A stretch of 64,000 nt of DNA from Streptomyces sp. SM10 (GTDB lineage: Bacteria > Actinomycetota > Actinomycetes > Streptomycetales > Streptomycetaceae): assembly GCF_002910915.1 (NCBI RefSeq), contig NZ_NEUF01000186.1, positions 128,494 to 192,493 on the forward strand. The letters are read 5' to 3'. Below the pieces are notes generated by a model. It did no database searches and was not told the DNA's origin. It was given only the letters and a program-made list of their open reading frames with translations. Positions 43,490-52,479 of the stretch are shown here, one piece after another (the first letter of the stretch is position 1; the number at the start of each line of letters is the position of its first letter). The translations under genes were made by a program, and so were the position numbers.

Positions 43490-44386
43490 TCAGCCGAGCT
43501 GGGCCAGGGCCTCGGTGGCGATCTGCTCGAAGACCTCGGTGTCCAGGGCGAAGACCGAGTCCGGCACCGGCCAGTGGACGACGATCTCGGTGAAGCCAAG
43601 GTCGAAGTGTGTCCCTGCGAAGTCCACGAACGCGTCCAGCGACTGCAGCGGACGGCCCGGTGTGAAGCCGGTGAGCAGGATCTTGTCCAGCTCCGTCACG
43701 TCCCGTCCCGTCGCCTCGCAGGCCGCACCGAGCCGGGTGATCTGGCCGCGGACGGCTTCCACGGACTGCTCGGGGGTACCGGCCTCGAACAGCTTCGGAT
43801 CACCCGTGGTCACCCAGGCCTGACCGTACCGGGCGGCGAGGTTCAGTCCGCGCGGCCCGGTGGCGGCGACCGCGAAGGGCAACCGGGGGCGCTGGACGCA
43901 GCCGGGGATGTTCCGTGCCTCGTTCGCGGAGTAGAGCTTGCCCTCCTGCGTCACGGAGGGCTCCCGGAGCAGCCGGTCGAGCAGCGGCACGAACTCGTCG
44001 AAGTGGTCCGCACGGGCGCGCGGTGTCCACGGCTCCTCACCGCTCCCGCGCAGCGTGGTGGCGTCGAAGCCGCTGCCGCCGGCGCCGATCCCGAGTGTGA
44101 TCCGTCCGTCCGAGACGTCGTCCAGCGTGATGAGTTCCTTGGCGAGGGTCACCGGATGCCGGAAGTTGGGCGAGGTGACGAGGGTACCCAATCGCATACT
44201 GTGCGTAACAGTCGCCGCCGCGGTCAGGGTGGGAACCGCCCCGAACCACGGCTCGTCCCGGAAGCTGCGCCAGGACAGGTGGTCATAGGTGTAGGCGGCG
44301 TGGAACCCAAGGTCTTCCGCACGTCGCCAGATCTGTTGTCCCTTGCTCCAGCGGTGGATGGGAAGGATTACGGTGCTCAGTCGCAT
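43490..44386 (-). CDS. LLM-class F420-dependent oxidoreductase
   Basis: 298 residues, luciferase-like TIM barrel. MRLSTVILPIHRWSKGQQIWRRAEDLGFHAAYTYDHLSWRSF is the N-terminus; LGTLVTSPNFRHPVTLAKELITLDDVSDGRITLGIGAGG is the conserved middle, with cofactor-binding GAGGSGFD. It probably uses F420, abundant in actinobacteria; substrate unknown. ATG 44386 follows TAGGGT-CGCAGTC in a leaderless layout. A truncated second copy of its first 72 codons lies 5.4 kb away (49531-49746). Confidence 0.88.
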   Translation of the reverse strand: MRLSTVILPIHRWSKGQQIWRRAEDLGFHAAYTYDHLSWRSFRDEPWFGAVPTLTAAATVTHSMRLGTLVTSPNFRHPVTLAKELITLDDVSDGRITLGIGAGGSGFDATTLRGSGEEPWTPRARADHFDEFVPLLDRLLREPSVTQEGKLYSANEARNIPGCVQRPRLPFAVAATGPRGLNLAARYGQAWVTTGDPKLFEAGTPEQSVEAVRGQITRLGAACEATGRDVTELDKILLTGFTPGRPLQSLDAFVDFAGTHFDLGFTEIVVHWPVPDSVFALDTEVFEQIATEALAQLG

Positions 44387-44500
44387 GACTGCGACCCTAT
44401 GTTCTTGTGACCGCGAGCGACCAGGGAGAGCAGATGTCACCGGCTGCGGCCGCGTCGGTATGCGTCGCGTCCGTGCACTCCGGAGCGGTGCCACGGCCCT

Positions 44501-44863
44501 TCAGCTCTCGCGGTAGCGCGCGAAGACGCGGGCGCGCTCCTCTTCCCAGGTCCAGTCCGCCGCCCTCCGGTGAAACGGGGCTCCGCTCGCCAACTCGAAG
44601 AACTGGCCCGCCGGCCTGGAGGTCGCCTTCAGGATCACGATGGAAGAGAGCATCGGCTCGATCCCTTCGCTGTCACGGCGACAGGCGTCACTGAGCAGGT
44701 GGCTGATGATCGGGCCGCGGTAGTGGACGTGGTGGCCCTTCGCCTTCAGTCTTTCGCTCAGGGACTTGTACCAGCCATCGGTACGACCTTCCCGCGCCCA
44801 GCACCGAAGGATTTCCATCGTCTCGTCCAGCGCTGCCTCGTATTCGGCGTCGCCCTGTCGCAT
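44501..44863 (-). CDS. Conserved small hypothetical protein
   Basis: 120 residues, soluble and helical: DAEYEAALDETMEILRCWAREGR, WYKSLSERLKAKGHHVHYRGPIISHLLSDACRRDSEGIEPMLSSIVILKATSRPAGQFFELA, then WTWEEERARVFARY. This resembles a widespread family of uncharacterised small actinobacterial proteins. GGGGAGGT is ideally spaced before ATG 44863. It lies 81 bases downstream of the SWIM gene on the same strand, so it may be the third gene of the SNF2-SWIM unit. Confidence 0.75.
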   Translation of the reverse strand: MRQGDAEYEAALDETMEILRCWAREGRTDGWYKSLSERLKAKGHHVHYRGPIISHLLSDACRRDSEGIEPMLSSIVILKATSRPAGQFFELASGAPFHRRAADWTWEEERARVFARYRES

Positions 44864-44944
44864 TCGGACCTCCCCATCCGCGGTGGCTGCCCACCGTATG
44901 CCGGTATCCGTTATCGGCCAATGCCGTGCTCACCACCGCCGATG

Positions 44945-46180
44945 TCACGTCCCGGTCTGCCTCCAGACCGAGGTGAGCGCGGCGACCGGGTCGGCATCGG
45001 GCGACGCTGCGGGCCACCATTGGCCGTCATCGTCCCGGAGACAGGGGTACCAGCGGGCGTCGGGGCCCAGGCGGAGCTGAATGCCGTGGTCGGTGAGGGT
45101 GAGGCGGTTGCGCCAGGCACGGAGAGGGGCGGGGCCGGGGGCCATCTCGACGAGGGCCGCGGTCAGGGCGGTGCGGGCGGCCGTCATCACCACCGGATCA
45201 GGGGTGTGCGGCTGTTCGGCGACGATCAGTCCGGTGGGGCCGCCGTGGCGCCAGGCGCGGGTGAGGCGGGCGAACGCGATCGGTCTGGTGCCGGTGTTCT
45301 GGACCAGGCGGTGGAACCATTCGGGTCCGGGGCCGCTGGCGGCGATCCGCACCGCGTCCTGGTGCTGGGTCAGGTGCAGGCCGGCGGTGTCGCCCGCGAG
45401 AAGCCGCGCTGCGCGTGCGGCGGTGTCGGTCATGAGGCGTTCCAGATCCGTGGTGGACAGCCCGGTGCCGGAAGGCGGAGTGACGGGGAGCGCGGCGGCG
45501 TGGGCGGCCGGGGCGAGGAGTTCGGGAAGCCGTGGGGTGTGTTCGGCCCAGCGGGTGTAAGCGGCCCTGGCCGGGATGCCCGTCGGGGCCGATGGGGCGG
45601 CAGCCTCCTGCTTTGCCGTACGGCGTGCGCGCAGCTCGGCGAGGACCTCTTCCCGCCTGCGGCCGCGCAGCGTGAAGAGCACGAACGGGTCGGCGTCGAT
45701 GGTGGCGGCGATGGCGTAGCAGAGCGCGGCGGCGTGCTTGCAGGGGTACCCCCAGTCGGGGCAGGAACACTCGGGGTCGAGTTCGGTGGGCTGCGGGAGG
45801 AGGGGGACGCCCGCTTGGCGGGCGTCGTCGACGAGTTCGGCGGGCATCTCGTCGTCGAGGAGCGCGGCGAGATGGCCGGCGCGGGCCGCGATGGTGTCGA
45901 GCAGGGTGTCCCACTGGGTGTCGGTGAGGACGGGCAGGTGGACGGAGGAGCGGTACGGGCGCGGCTGGCTGCCCCGGACGGCGGCCTTGACCTGGCCCGG
46001 GGCGACGGTGGTCGGGCCGACCATGCCCTTGCGGGTGTAGGTGCGGCCGCGTGACAGGCGCCCGGTGTCCAGGCTGGAGTCCTCCAGGGCGGTGACCCAT
46101 GCCTGGCCCCACCAGGTGGCGGCGAAAGCGCGCTTGCCGCGGGCGGGCGCACGGCGCGGGCCGGGGACCGAGGGGCTCAT
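44945..46180 (-). CDS. SWIM zinc-finger protein, partner of the SNF2 helicase
   Basis: 411 residues. The N-terminal part (KRAFAATWWGQAWVTALEDSSLDTGRLSRGRTYTRKGMV) is typical of bacterial SWIM proteins. The SWIM motif C-x-C-x(n)-C-x-H is CSCPDWGYPCKH near residue 138-149, followed by AAALCYAIAATIDADPFVLFTLRGR. The C-terminal half is less conserved. ATG 46180 overlaps the SNF2 stop by 4 bases (ATGA), indicating translational coupling. A DNA or protein-binding adaptor to the helicase is inferred. Confidence 0.88.
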   Translation of the reverse strand: MSPSVPGPRRAPARGKRAFAATWWGQAWVTALEDSSLDTGRLSRGRTYTRKGMVGPTTVAPGQVKAAVRGSQPRPYRSSVHLPVLTDTQWDTLLDTIAARAGHLAALLDDEMPAELVDDARQAGVPLLPQPTELDPECSCPDWGYPCKHAAALCYAIAATIDADPFVLFTLRGRRREEVLAELRARRTAKQEAAAPSAPTGIPARAAYTRWAEHTPRLPELLAPAAHAAALPVTPPSGTGLSTTDLERLMTDTAARAARLLAGDTAGLHLTQHQDAVRIAASGPGPEWFHRLVQNTGTRPIAFARLTRAWRHGGPTGLIVAEQPHTPDPVVMTAARTALTAALVEMAPGPAPLRAWRNRLTLTDHGIQLRLGPDARWYPCLRDDDGQWWPAASPDADPVAALTSVWRQTGT

Positions 46181-49104
46181 GACTGCTTCCCCAGGGCGAC
46201 GAGTTCGGCAAGGTCGGCGTCGGACAGTTCGGTCAGGGCGGCCTCGCCGGAGCCGACGACGGCGTCGGCGAGCGCGCGCTTGGAATCGAGCAGTTTCGCC
46301 ACCTTGTCCTCCACGGTTCCCTCCGCGATGAGCTTGTGGACCTGGACGGGCTGGTCCTGGCCGATGCGGTAGGCGCGGTCGGTGGCCTGGTCCTCTACAG
46401 CCGGGTTCCACCAGCGGTCGTAGTGCACGACATGGGTGGCGCGGGTGAGGTTGAGTCCGGTGCCCGCCGCCTTCAGCGACAGGAGGAACACCGGAACCTC
46501 ACCGCGCTGGAAGCGTTCCACCATCTCCTCGCGCCGGGTGACGGGGGTGCCGCCGTGCAGGAAGAGGGTGGGGGTGCCGCGCTCGGCGAGATGCCTCTCC
46601 AGCAGGGCAGCCATCTGCTTGTACTGGGTGAAGACCAGCACCGATTCGCCCTCGGCGATGATGGTGTCGACCAGTTCGTCGAGCAGATCGAGCTTGCCGG
46701 AGCGGCCGGCGAGCGACGTGGACCGGCTCAGGTTGTGCTCCTTCAAGTAATGGGCAGGGTGGTTGCAGATCTGCTTCAGCGCGGTGAGCAGTTTCAGCAC
46801 CAGGCCGCGTCGGGCGATGCCCTCGGACTCCTCGATCTTCGCCATGGTCTCGCGGACCACCGCCTCGTACAGGCTGGTCTGCTCGGCCGTCAGCGAGACG
46901 ACGCGGTCGGTCTCGGTCTTGGGCGGCAGTTCGGGTGCGATGCCAGGGTCGGACTTCTTGCGGCGCAGCAGGAACGGGCGGACGAGACGTGACAGGCGCT
47001 CGGCAGCCGCCGAGCCCTCGCCGTCCCCAGCCCCCGTCTCGATGGCGCGGGCGTGCCGGTCGCGGAAGGCGGACAGCGATCCGAGGAGCCCTGGGGTGGT
47101 CCAGTCGAGGAGCGCCCACAGTTCGGAAAGGTTGTTCTCCACTGGCGTACCGGTCAACGCGACGCGGGCACGGGCCGGCAGGGTGCGCAGTTCGCGGGCG
47201 GTGACGGCGTAGGGGTTCTTGACGTGCTGGGCCTCGTCGGCGGCGATCAGTGACCAGGCGGTCTCGGCGAGGACGTCACGGTCGCGCCGCAGCACCCCGT
47301 AGGTGACCAGGACGATCTCGTCGCCGGCCAGGTCCTCGAGGTGGCGGTCGCCGCCATGGTAACGGCGCACGGGGACGGTCGGCGCGAACCTGGCGGCCTC
47401 GCGCTGCCAGTTGCCGAGCAGGGAGGTGGGACAGACGACGAGGGTGGGGCCCGCGGTGGCCGGGGCGGTCTGGCGGTGAAGATGTAGGGCGAGCAGGGTG
47501 ATGGTCTTGCCCAGGCCCATATCGTCGGCGAGGCAGCCACCGAGGCCGAGTTCGCACATCTCGGCCAGCCAGGCGAGTCCCCGCTTCTGGTAGTCGCGCA
47601 ACGTGGCCTCGAGAGCGGCGGGCTGGGCTGCGGGAGCGCGGGACTCGGGATCACGGATCCGGGTGACAAGATCGCCGAGCGCGCCGACGGCCTCGCTGAC
47701 GAACGTCTCCCCGTCCCTCTCCACCTCACCGGTCAGAGCGGCGCTCAGCGCCTCCATAGGGGTGAGCGGTTCCACCCGGCGGCGCTTCGCGCGGGCCACC
47801 AGCTTCGGGTCGGCGACAACCCATTGGTCGCGTAGCCGGATCAGAGGGCGGCGCGCCTCGGCGAGGTCGTTGATCTCGGCCTCGGTGAGAGGCTCGCCGC
47901 CGAGCGAGACCTGCCAGCGGAAGTCGAGCAGGGCGTCGGCGTCGAGCAGGCCGCCCGCGCTGGAGCCGGGAGCGGTGCGCTGCCCGATCTCCGCGGTCGC
48001 GGTGAGCGCCTTGACCAGTGCGCGCGGCCAGTGCACGACAATACCGGCCGCACGTAGCGCGTCGGTTGCTTCGCCCAGCAGGTCGAAGGCTTCGTCGTCG
48101 GTCAGCCGGAGCTGTTCGGGAGCGGCGTCCGCCAGCAGTCGCTGGAGCGGGGGCCAGACGCGGGCACCGCGGCGCAGCGCGAGCAGTGTCTCGGTTTCGG
48201 CGCGTGGGCCGAGCAGCCTCTCCACCTCACCGGGCTCGCTCCACAGCCGTGCGGCCTCCACGACGAGCGCCGGATCCGCCGCGGTGCGCAGTTGAAGGAC
48301 GGCCCGGAACTGCCGTCGTCGACCCTCGGGCACGTCGACACGCAGCGAGACGCCGACCTCGGCGGTCAACGCGGCAGCTGTCTCCTCGGCCCAATCGCGA
48401 AGCGCGGGCACGGCCCGGGTATCGCGCCAGACGTACGGCACCGCTCCCACGGCGAGAGGCGCGGCCGGAGTACGGACCAGGTCGTCGGCGACCGCGTCGC
48501 AGAACTGGCGGACCAGCGCAGCCGGTTCGGCGATGCGTACCGGAGGCGGGCCGGGCTCGGGAAGGCAGTGGGCATGGGGTGGGAAGGCTGCGGCGAGGGC
48601 GTCCAGTGCCTGCCGCTGGGCAGCGGTGAAGGGGCCCGCCCGCCAGGTGTCGTAACCGGCCGTAGTGAGGGCCGGGTGGAGGCGGCCGTCGGCGAGCAGC
48701 CGCAGGGCGAAACAGGCGGCGCCCTGCCAGGCTGCGGCGGACGGGTGCGGTGGCTGAGCCCCGGTCAGAGCGGACACGGCGACCGCGACCGGCAGCGCGT
48801 AGCCGTCCACCCTGCGTCGTCTGACCGAGCGGCCATGCGGCAGCACCAGTTCCACCGAGTCGGTTTCCACTCCCGCCGGCACGTCACCGCCCCCGGCGAC
48901 CGCCCCGGCGGGCGGCCACAGCAGGAGCCGCCCGAGGCGGGCAGGCTCTCCGGGCAGGAACACCGCCGCCCAGCCCCTGTCGAGAAGCTCCCGCGCCCAC
49001 GCGGTCGCCTCGGGTGCGGCAAGCGGTGATGCGCTCATCACGCCCGAGCCCGTGCTCACTTCTCGTACGACGACCCGTGCCACTCGTTTCCGTCCTAGCG
49101 CCAT
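46177..49104 (-). CDS. SNF2-family DEAD/DEAH helicase with DUF3670 region
   Basis: 975 residues from ATG 49104. The N-terminal 500 residues hold the SNF2-associated DUF3670-like region (LTDDEAFDLLGEATDALRAAGIVVHWPRALVK). The motor has Q-type RDYQKRGLAWLAEM, Walker A DMGLGKT, Walker B DEAQ, motif III LTGTPVENNLSELWAL, then helicase_C with LVFTQYKQMAALLERHL and DRAYRIGQDQPV. An ATP-driven DNA translocase. GGGAG precedes ATG 49104; an earlier start at 49170 is open but its extra N-terminus looks non-coding. Coupled to the SWIM gene by a 4-base overlap. Confidence 0.9.
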   Translation of the reverse strand: MALGRKRVARVVVREVSTGSGVMSASPLAAPEATAWARELLDRGWAAVFLPGEPARLGRLLLWPPAGAVAGGGDVPAGVETDSVELVLPHGRSVRRRRVDGYALPVAVAVSALTGAQPPHPSAAAWQGAACFALRLLADGRLHPALTTAGYDTWRAGPFTAAQRQALDALAAAFPPHAHCLPEPGPPPVRIAEPAALVRQFCDAVADDLVRTPAAPLAVGAVPYVWRDTRAVPALRDWAEETAAALTAEVGVSLRVDVPEGRRRQFRAVLQLRTAADPALVVEAARLWSEPGEVERLLGPRAETETLLALRRGARVWPPLQRLLADAAPEQLRLTDDEAFDLLGEATDALRAAGIVVHWPRALVKALTATAEIGQRTAPGSSAGGLLDADALLDFRWQVSLGGEPLTEAEINDLAEARRPLIRLRDQWVVADPKLVARAKRRRVEPLTPMEALSAALTGEVERDGETFVSEAVGALGDLVTRIRDPESRAPAAQPAALEATLRDYQKRGLAWLAEMCELGLGGCLADDMGLGKTITLLALHLHRQTAPATAGPTLVVCPTSLLGNWQREAARFAPTVPVRRYHGGDRHLEDLAGDEIVLVTYGVLRRDRDVLAETAWSLIAADEAQHVKNPYAVTARELRTLPARARVALTGTPVENNLSELWALLDWTTPGLLGSLSAFRDRHARAIETGAGDGEGSAAAERLSRLVRPFLLRRKKSDPGIAPELPPKTETDRVVSLTAEQTSLYEAVVRETMAKIEESEGIARRGLVLKLLTALKQICNHPAHYLKEHNLSRSTSLAGRSGKLDLLDELVDTIIAEGESVLVFTQYKQMAALLERHLAERGTPTLFLHGGTPVTRREEMVERFQRGEVPVFLLSLKAAGTGLNLTRATHVVHYDRWWNPAVEDQATDRAYRIGQDQPVQVHKLIAEGTVEDKVAKLLDSKRALADAVVGSGEAALTELSDADLAELVALGKQS

Positions 49105-49530
49105 CCGGGGGCTCCCGAAGGTGGCCTCGCCCACCACCGGACTCCACCACGCGCTGTCACCCACCGGCAAGCCCTGGCCATGCCTTCACGGGTGGGAACG
49201 GGACTCCTACCGCAGGCACCGTATGTGTCACGCGGAGGATCACCGCGGCCCGGTCCACGTCCGCCCTGGGCGCCGATTTCGTCATCAGAGCGAACAGCGT
49301 CAGGGAGGTCAGCCATGCACGGGTGAACGTGCCTCGACTGCCACGTACGCGACCGTCCGAGATGGCACTGCGCCGACCGGGCACGGTTGTCATGTCGACC
49401 TCGGCGTCGACGACATGGCACACCCGTGCGGCGGCCGTGTACGGCTCTTCGATATCCGACCGGGCAACTGTGCTCGCCGACCGAAGGGAATCCTCGTAGC
49501 TCAGGCCGTGATAGGCGAAAAAGGCTTGAC
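49105..49530. other. Degenerate interval with no recognisable gene
   Basis: Lies between the SNF2 start and the truncated LLM copy. Frames are open on both strands (49014-49499 plus, 49157-49711 minus), but none has a good SD, family similarity or normal composition that I can see. Likely gene remnants. Confidence 0.5.
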
Positions 49531-49746
49531 TGAGGTCACGAGGGTGCCCAGACGCATACGCTGCGTCAGCGTCGCTGCCGCCGTCAGCGTCGGGATCGCG
49601 CCGCACCACGGCCCGTCGCGAAAGCTCCGCCAGGAGAGATGGTCGTAGGTGTACGCGGCGTGGAAGCCGAGGTCTTCGGCCTGCCGCCATATCTTCTGTC
49701 CTTCGGCCCATCGGTAGATGGGAAGGATCACCGTGCTCAGACGCAT
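49501..49746 (-). pseudogene. 3'-truncated paralogue of the LLM oxidoreductase gene
   Basis: Codons 1-72 (MRLSTVILPIYRWAEGQKIW...GTLVTS) match the intact gene at 43490-44386 with about 61 of 72 identical residues, then similarity stops at 49531 and an unrelated stretch (VKPFSPITA) ends at a stop. The remaining three quarters of the barrel is missing. Confidence 0.85.
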
Positions 49747-49850
49747 GACCCCGACGATACGCGGGCTTCCCGCCGTCACCGAGTGCCGACTGACGACGCG
49801 GATTCGGGAAGCCACGCCGACGTCGCGGCGGGGGTCGCTACCGTGGCGTC

Positions 49851-50162
49851 ATGAGCACGCTGGGTACAGCCGAACTCGAGGCCCTGATCGGAGAGGCGAC
49901 GGTGGACGCCTACGGCGAGGACGAGCAGCGGACCGGTCTGTTCACCATGCTTGAGGAGCATCTCGATGTGCCCTTCACCACCGCGGTCCTCGGTGCAGAG
50001 GTGATGGTGCGCGGCGTCGACCTCACGCCCGACGGCAGAGTCGTCGCCCTGTGCTCGCGTGGCCGTGTCCGGCAGTCGATCGGCATCTTGGACCTGCCGT
50101 TGCCCTCCCTCGCACCCGAAGGTGCGGAGTGGGTCGAGGCGTACCGCCACTGGGTCGGTTGA
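49851..50162 (+). CDS. Conserved small protein (often labelled calcium-binding)
   Basis: 103 residues: LEALIGEATVDAYGEDEQRTGLFTMLEEHLDVPFTTAVLGAEVMVRGVDLTPDGRVVALCSRGRVRQSIGILDLPLPSLAPEGAEWVEAYRHW. This matches a conserved actinobacterial family usually annotated as 'calcium-binding protein', but no EF-hand is visible, so the name is weak. ATG 49851 follows TACCGT-GGCGTC in a leaderless layout. It precedes the next gene by 52 bases. Confidence 0.8.
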   Translation: MSTLGTAELEALIGEATVDAYGEDEQRTGLFTMLEEHLDVPFTTAVLGAEVMVRGVDLTPDGRVVALCSRGRVRQSIGILDLPLPSLAPEGAEWVEAYRHWVG

Positions 50163-50214
50163 GGACGGGCACCCCTCACTTCACGCGGAACTGGCTTGCA
50201 CGAAAGGGCTGAAC

Positions 50215-51408
50215 GTGGCTGACGTCGTACAGGGCGCGGATGGACCATCACTGGCCGGGCTCATGGAGCGCAGCGCCGAGTTGAAAGGGGAACTGGTCAC
50301 TTTCGCTCAGAGCGCTCGCTTCGACCGGTGGCTGACGCCCCTCCTGCTGGAGGCCGAGGGGCCCGCCCGGCAGCTGGACGAGGGTGACGCGATCCGGATC
50401 ACCGACCACTTCATCCTGCGGTACCGGCTGCCGGACGGTTCGACCGTGGTGGACCGGTTCGTCGCCGGCCGGAAGGACTTGTCCGCGGCCGACCGGGAGA
50501 TGCTGATCGGCTGGCGTGACCCGGTCGAGGGCATCTTCGAGATCCGGCGCAAGGACGGGGATGCCGTCGTCCTACTGAACCTGGTCGACGACCTGGAGTA
50601 CCGCACGTACGCGAACGTCGGGCGATCGGCGTTCCGCAGAGTGTCCAAGGGGGGATTCCTCCACGCCTGCCTGGTGCCCCTCCACTCGGCCGACGGGGCA
50701 TGGCTGGTGTCCGGGGCGATGTCCTACTACCCCAGGTCCGGTGCCACCGACATCGCACAGGCAGCGCTCGAGCTGGCCACCGACCGACCCGAACTGGTCT
50801 TCCGCAACCCCCGGAAGATCGAGCAGGGATGGCAGCGGATGCGGGAGGACCGGGCCGCGTTCGTCGAGTTCTGCGGCGGCGACGAACTGGTCCTTCCGCC
50901 TGCCGAAGCCGAGGACCTCCTCAACGCCTACTACCGCCACCGCCAGGAGGCAGCCGTCGGCGCACAGCCCGGTCGCGCCCGGCGCAGGCGACTTCCCGGC
51001 CTGGACCTGCCCTTCTTCGAGCTGTCGTCAGGACTGGCGGACTCGGACACCGTCGGTGTCATCTACGACCAGGTCGACGGGCTCAACTTCTACGCCGACT
51101 ACGGGATGCTGCGGGACCTCTTCGCGAACCCCGCCCGCACGGGCCGCAGGCGGTACCAGGATCTGCTGCGGACGTACCTGCACGAAGAGTCGATCGCGCC
51201 ATTGCCGATCCGTCGTCTGGCCGCAGCCCACCCGGAGACGGCTGACGAGGTGTTCCGGAAGCTGCTGCGGAAACCCGGATTCGTCTGGAGCGAGCACGGT
51301 GAGGCGCTGCTGCGCCGACGCAAGCCCTGGTACTACGAGAGCGAGCCCCGTCCGGGCGTCTCGGTCATCGGCGACCGCCTCAGCAGGCTCGCCGCCGGCC
51401 GCCGGTAG
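50215..51408 (+). CDS. Conserved hypothetical protein
   Basis: 397 residues, soluble. Notable stretches are FDRWLTPLLLEAEGPARQLDEGDAIRITDHFILRYRLPDGSTVVDRFVAGRKDLSAADREMLIGWRDPVEGIFEIRR, DGAWLVSGAMSYYPRSGATDIAQAALELA, and LADSDTVGVIYDQVDGLNFYADYGMLRDLFANP. A basic linker GRARRRRLPG divides the two halves. I do not recognise a named domain. GTG 50215 is chosen (AAAGGG upstream, 10 bases); the frame is open to 50059 but overlaps the previous gene. Probably cotranscribed with the 103-residue protein. Confidence 0.75.
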   Translation: MADVVQGADGPSLAGLMERSAELKGELVTFAQSARFDRWLTPLLLEAEGPARQLDEGDAIRITDHFILRYRLPDGSTVVDRFVAGRKDLSAADREMLIGWRDPVEGIFEIRRKDGDAVVLLNLVDDLEYRTYANVGRSAFRRVSKGGFLHACLVPLHSADGAWLVSGAMSYYPRSGATDIAQAALELATDRPELVFRNPRKIEQGWQRMREDRAAFVEFCGGDELVLPPAEAEDLLNAYYRHRQEAAVGAQPGRARRRRLPGLDLPFFELSSGLADSDTVGVIYDQVDGLNFYADYGMLRDLFANPARTGRRRYQDLLRTYLHEESIAPLPIRRLAAAHPETADEVFRKLLRKPGFVWSEHGEALLRRRKPWYYESEPRPGVSVIGDRLSRLAAGRR

Positions 51409-51584
51409 GCACACGGAGCGCTGACCGGGGGACGCTGTCGCGGACGGGTGGCGGTGGTCGTCTGGGCACCGCTGCGGAAGGCCGGCCCGGCCGGTCCTGG
51501 CCGTCCAGCCGTCCGACGGTCCGGGCAGGCGGGACTCCGCGCGTGTGGGGCCCGAGGGCGGGGCGCGGCGCTTCGACGCGCGTC

Positions 51585-52127
51585 TCACTCACGCAGGTGC
51601 AGGAAGGCCGGCGGAACGGCGTCGGTGAGCCACACCCCGTTGGCGCTGACGTGGAAGAGGTGCCCCTCCCGGTGCATGGCCCCCGAGTCCACGGCGAGGA
51701 CGACCGGCGCACCGCGCCGGGAGCCGACGCGGACGGCCGTCTCACGGTCCGGTGAGAGGTGGACATGGTGGCGGTTCATGGGCCGGAGCCCTTCGGCGCG
51801 GATGGCGTCGAGTGCCCGTGCCACGGTGCCGTGATAGAGGTACGCGGGCGGTTCGGCCGGGGGCAGTCCGAGGTCGACCTCGACGGAGTGGCCCTGGTTC
51901 GCCCGGATGCGGTCGCCGTCAACGGCGAAGCGCCGCTTGTCGTTGACCACGACGACGTGGTCGAGTTCGGCCCGGGTGACGGCGAAGCCGTTTCGGGCGC
52001 AGGCCTGGAGCAGCTCGTCGACCGCCACCCAGCCGTGCGGGTCGAGAGCAAGACCGATCCGGCCCGGTTCGTGCCGTAGGTGCTTCGACAGGTATCTGGA
52101 CACCGTGACGGTGCGTCTTTCGTCCAT
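51585..52127 (-). CDS. kptA: RNA 2'-phosphotransferase (Tpt1/KptA family)
   Basis: 180 residues. It removes a 2'-phosphate from RNA using NAD+, giving ADP-ribose 1''-2'' cyclic phosphate. The family signature is complete: SRYLSKHLRHEPGRIGLALDPHGWVAVDELL, IRANQGHSVEVDL, AYLYHGT, and RHHVHLSPDRETAVRVG. The bacterial substrate is unknown because no tRNA splicing pathway of the fungal type exists. ATG 52127 is chosen over the open frame to 52223. Monocistronic; the upstream gap contains DnaA boxes. Confidence 0.92.
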   Translation of the reverse strand: MDERRTVTVSRYLSKHLRHEPGRIGLALDPHGWVAVDELLQACARNGFAVTRAELDHVVVVNDKRRFAVDGDRIRANQGHSVEVDLGLPPAEPPAYLYHGTVARALDAIRAEGLRPMNRHHVHLSPDRETAVRVGSRRGAPVVLAVDSGAMHREGHLFHVSANGVWLTDAVPPAFLHLRE

Positions 52128-52209
52128 CCCGTCAGAGTGCCCGCGGCACGTCCTGCGACGCACCTCGATTTCACCCGGCCTTCGCGGCGATTGATGTCCC
52201 CACCAGGTT

Positions 52210-52263
52210 TGATCCACAGCCAACTCGGGTTATCCACAGGGCTTTTGACAAATCTGTGGACAA
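52210..52263. promoter_or_regulatory. DnaA-box cluster between kptA and the SDR-fusion gene
   Basis: TTATCCACA at 52230-52238 (+) and TTGTCCACA on the minus strand at 52255-52263 are perfect; TGATCCACA at 52210-52218 has one mismatch. The 352-base gap otherwise holds only an AT-rich stretch (52320-52350) and no gene. Confidence 0.7.
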
Positions 52264-52479
52264 GTAAGGTGCCGTCAGCGGCAATTGAGCAACTTGCCGT
52301 CACCTGGCGGGATATGTTCGGATCAACTCGCAGTTTTCTTTTCAACTCACCTTGCCTTCGGCTGACATCGACAAGTCGTTCCGCGCACAAGCGAGTTCCC
52401 GGGGAAGGGCGGCGCATGGCTCAACCCGGCCTGCGAACACCGTGTTTGCGACACCCTTCCTCTCAACTCCACCCACGGA

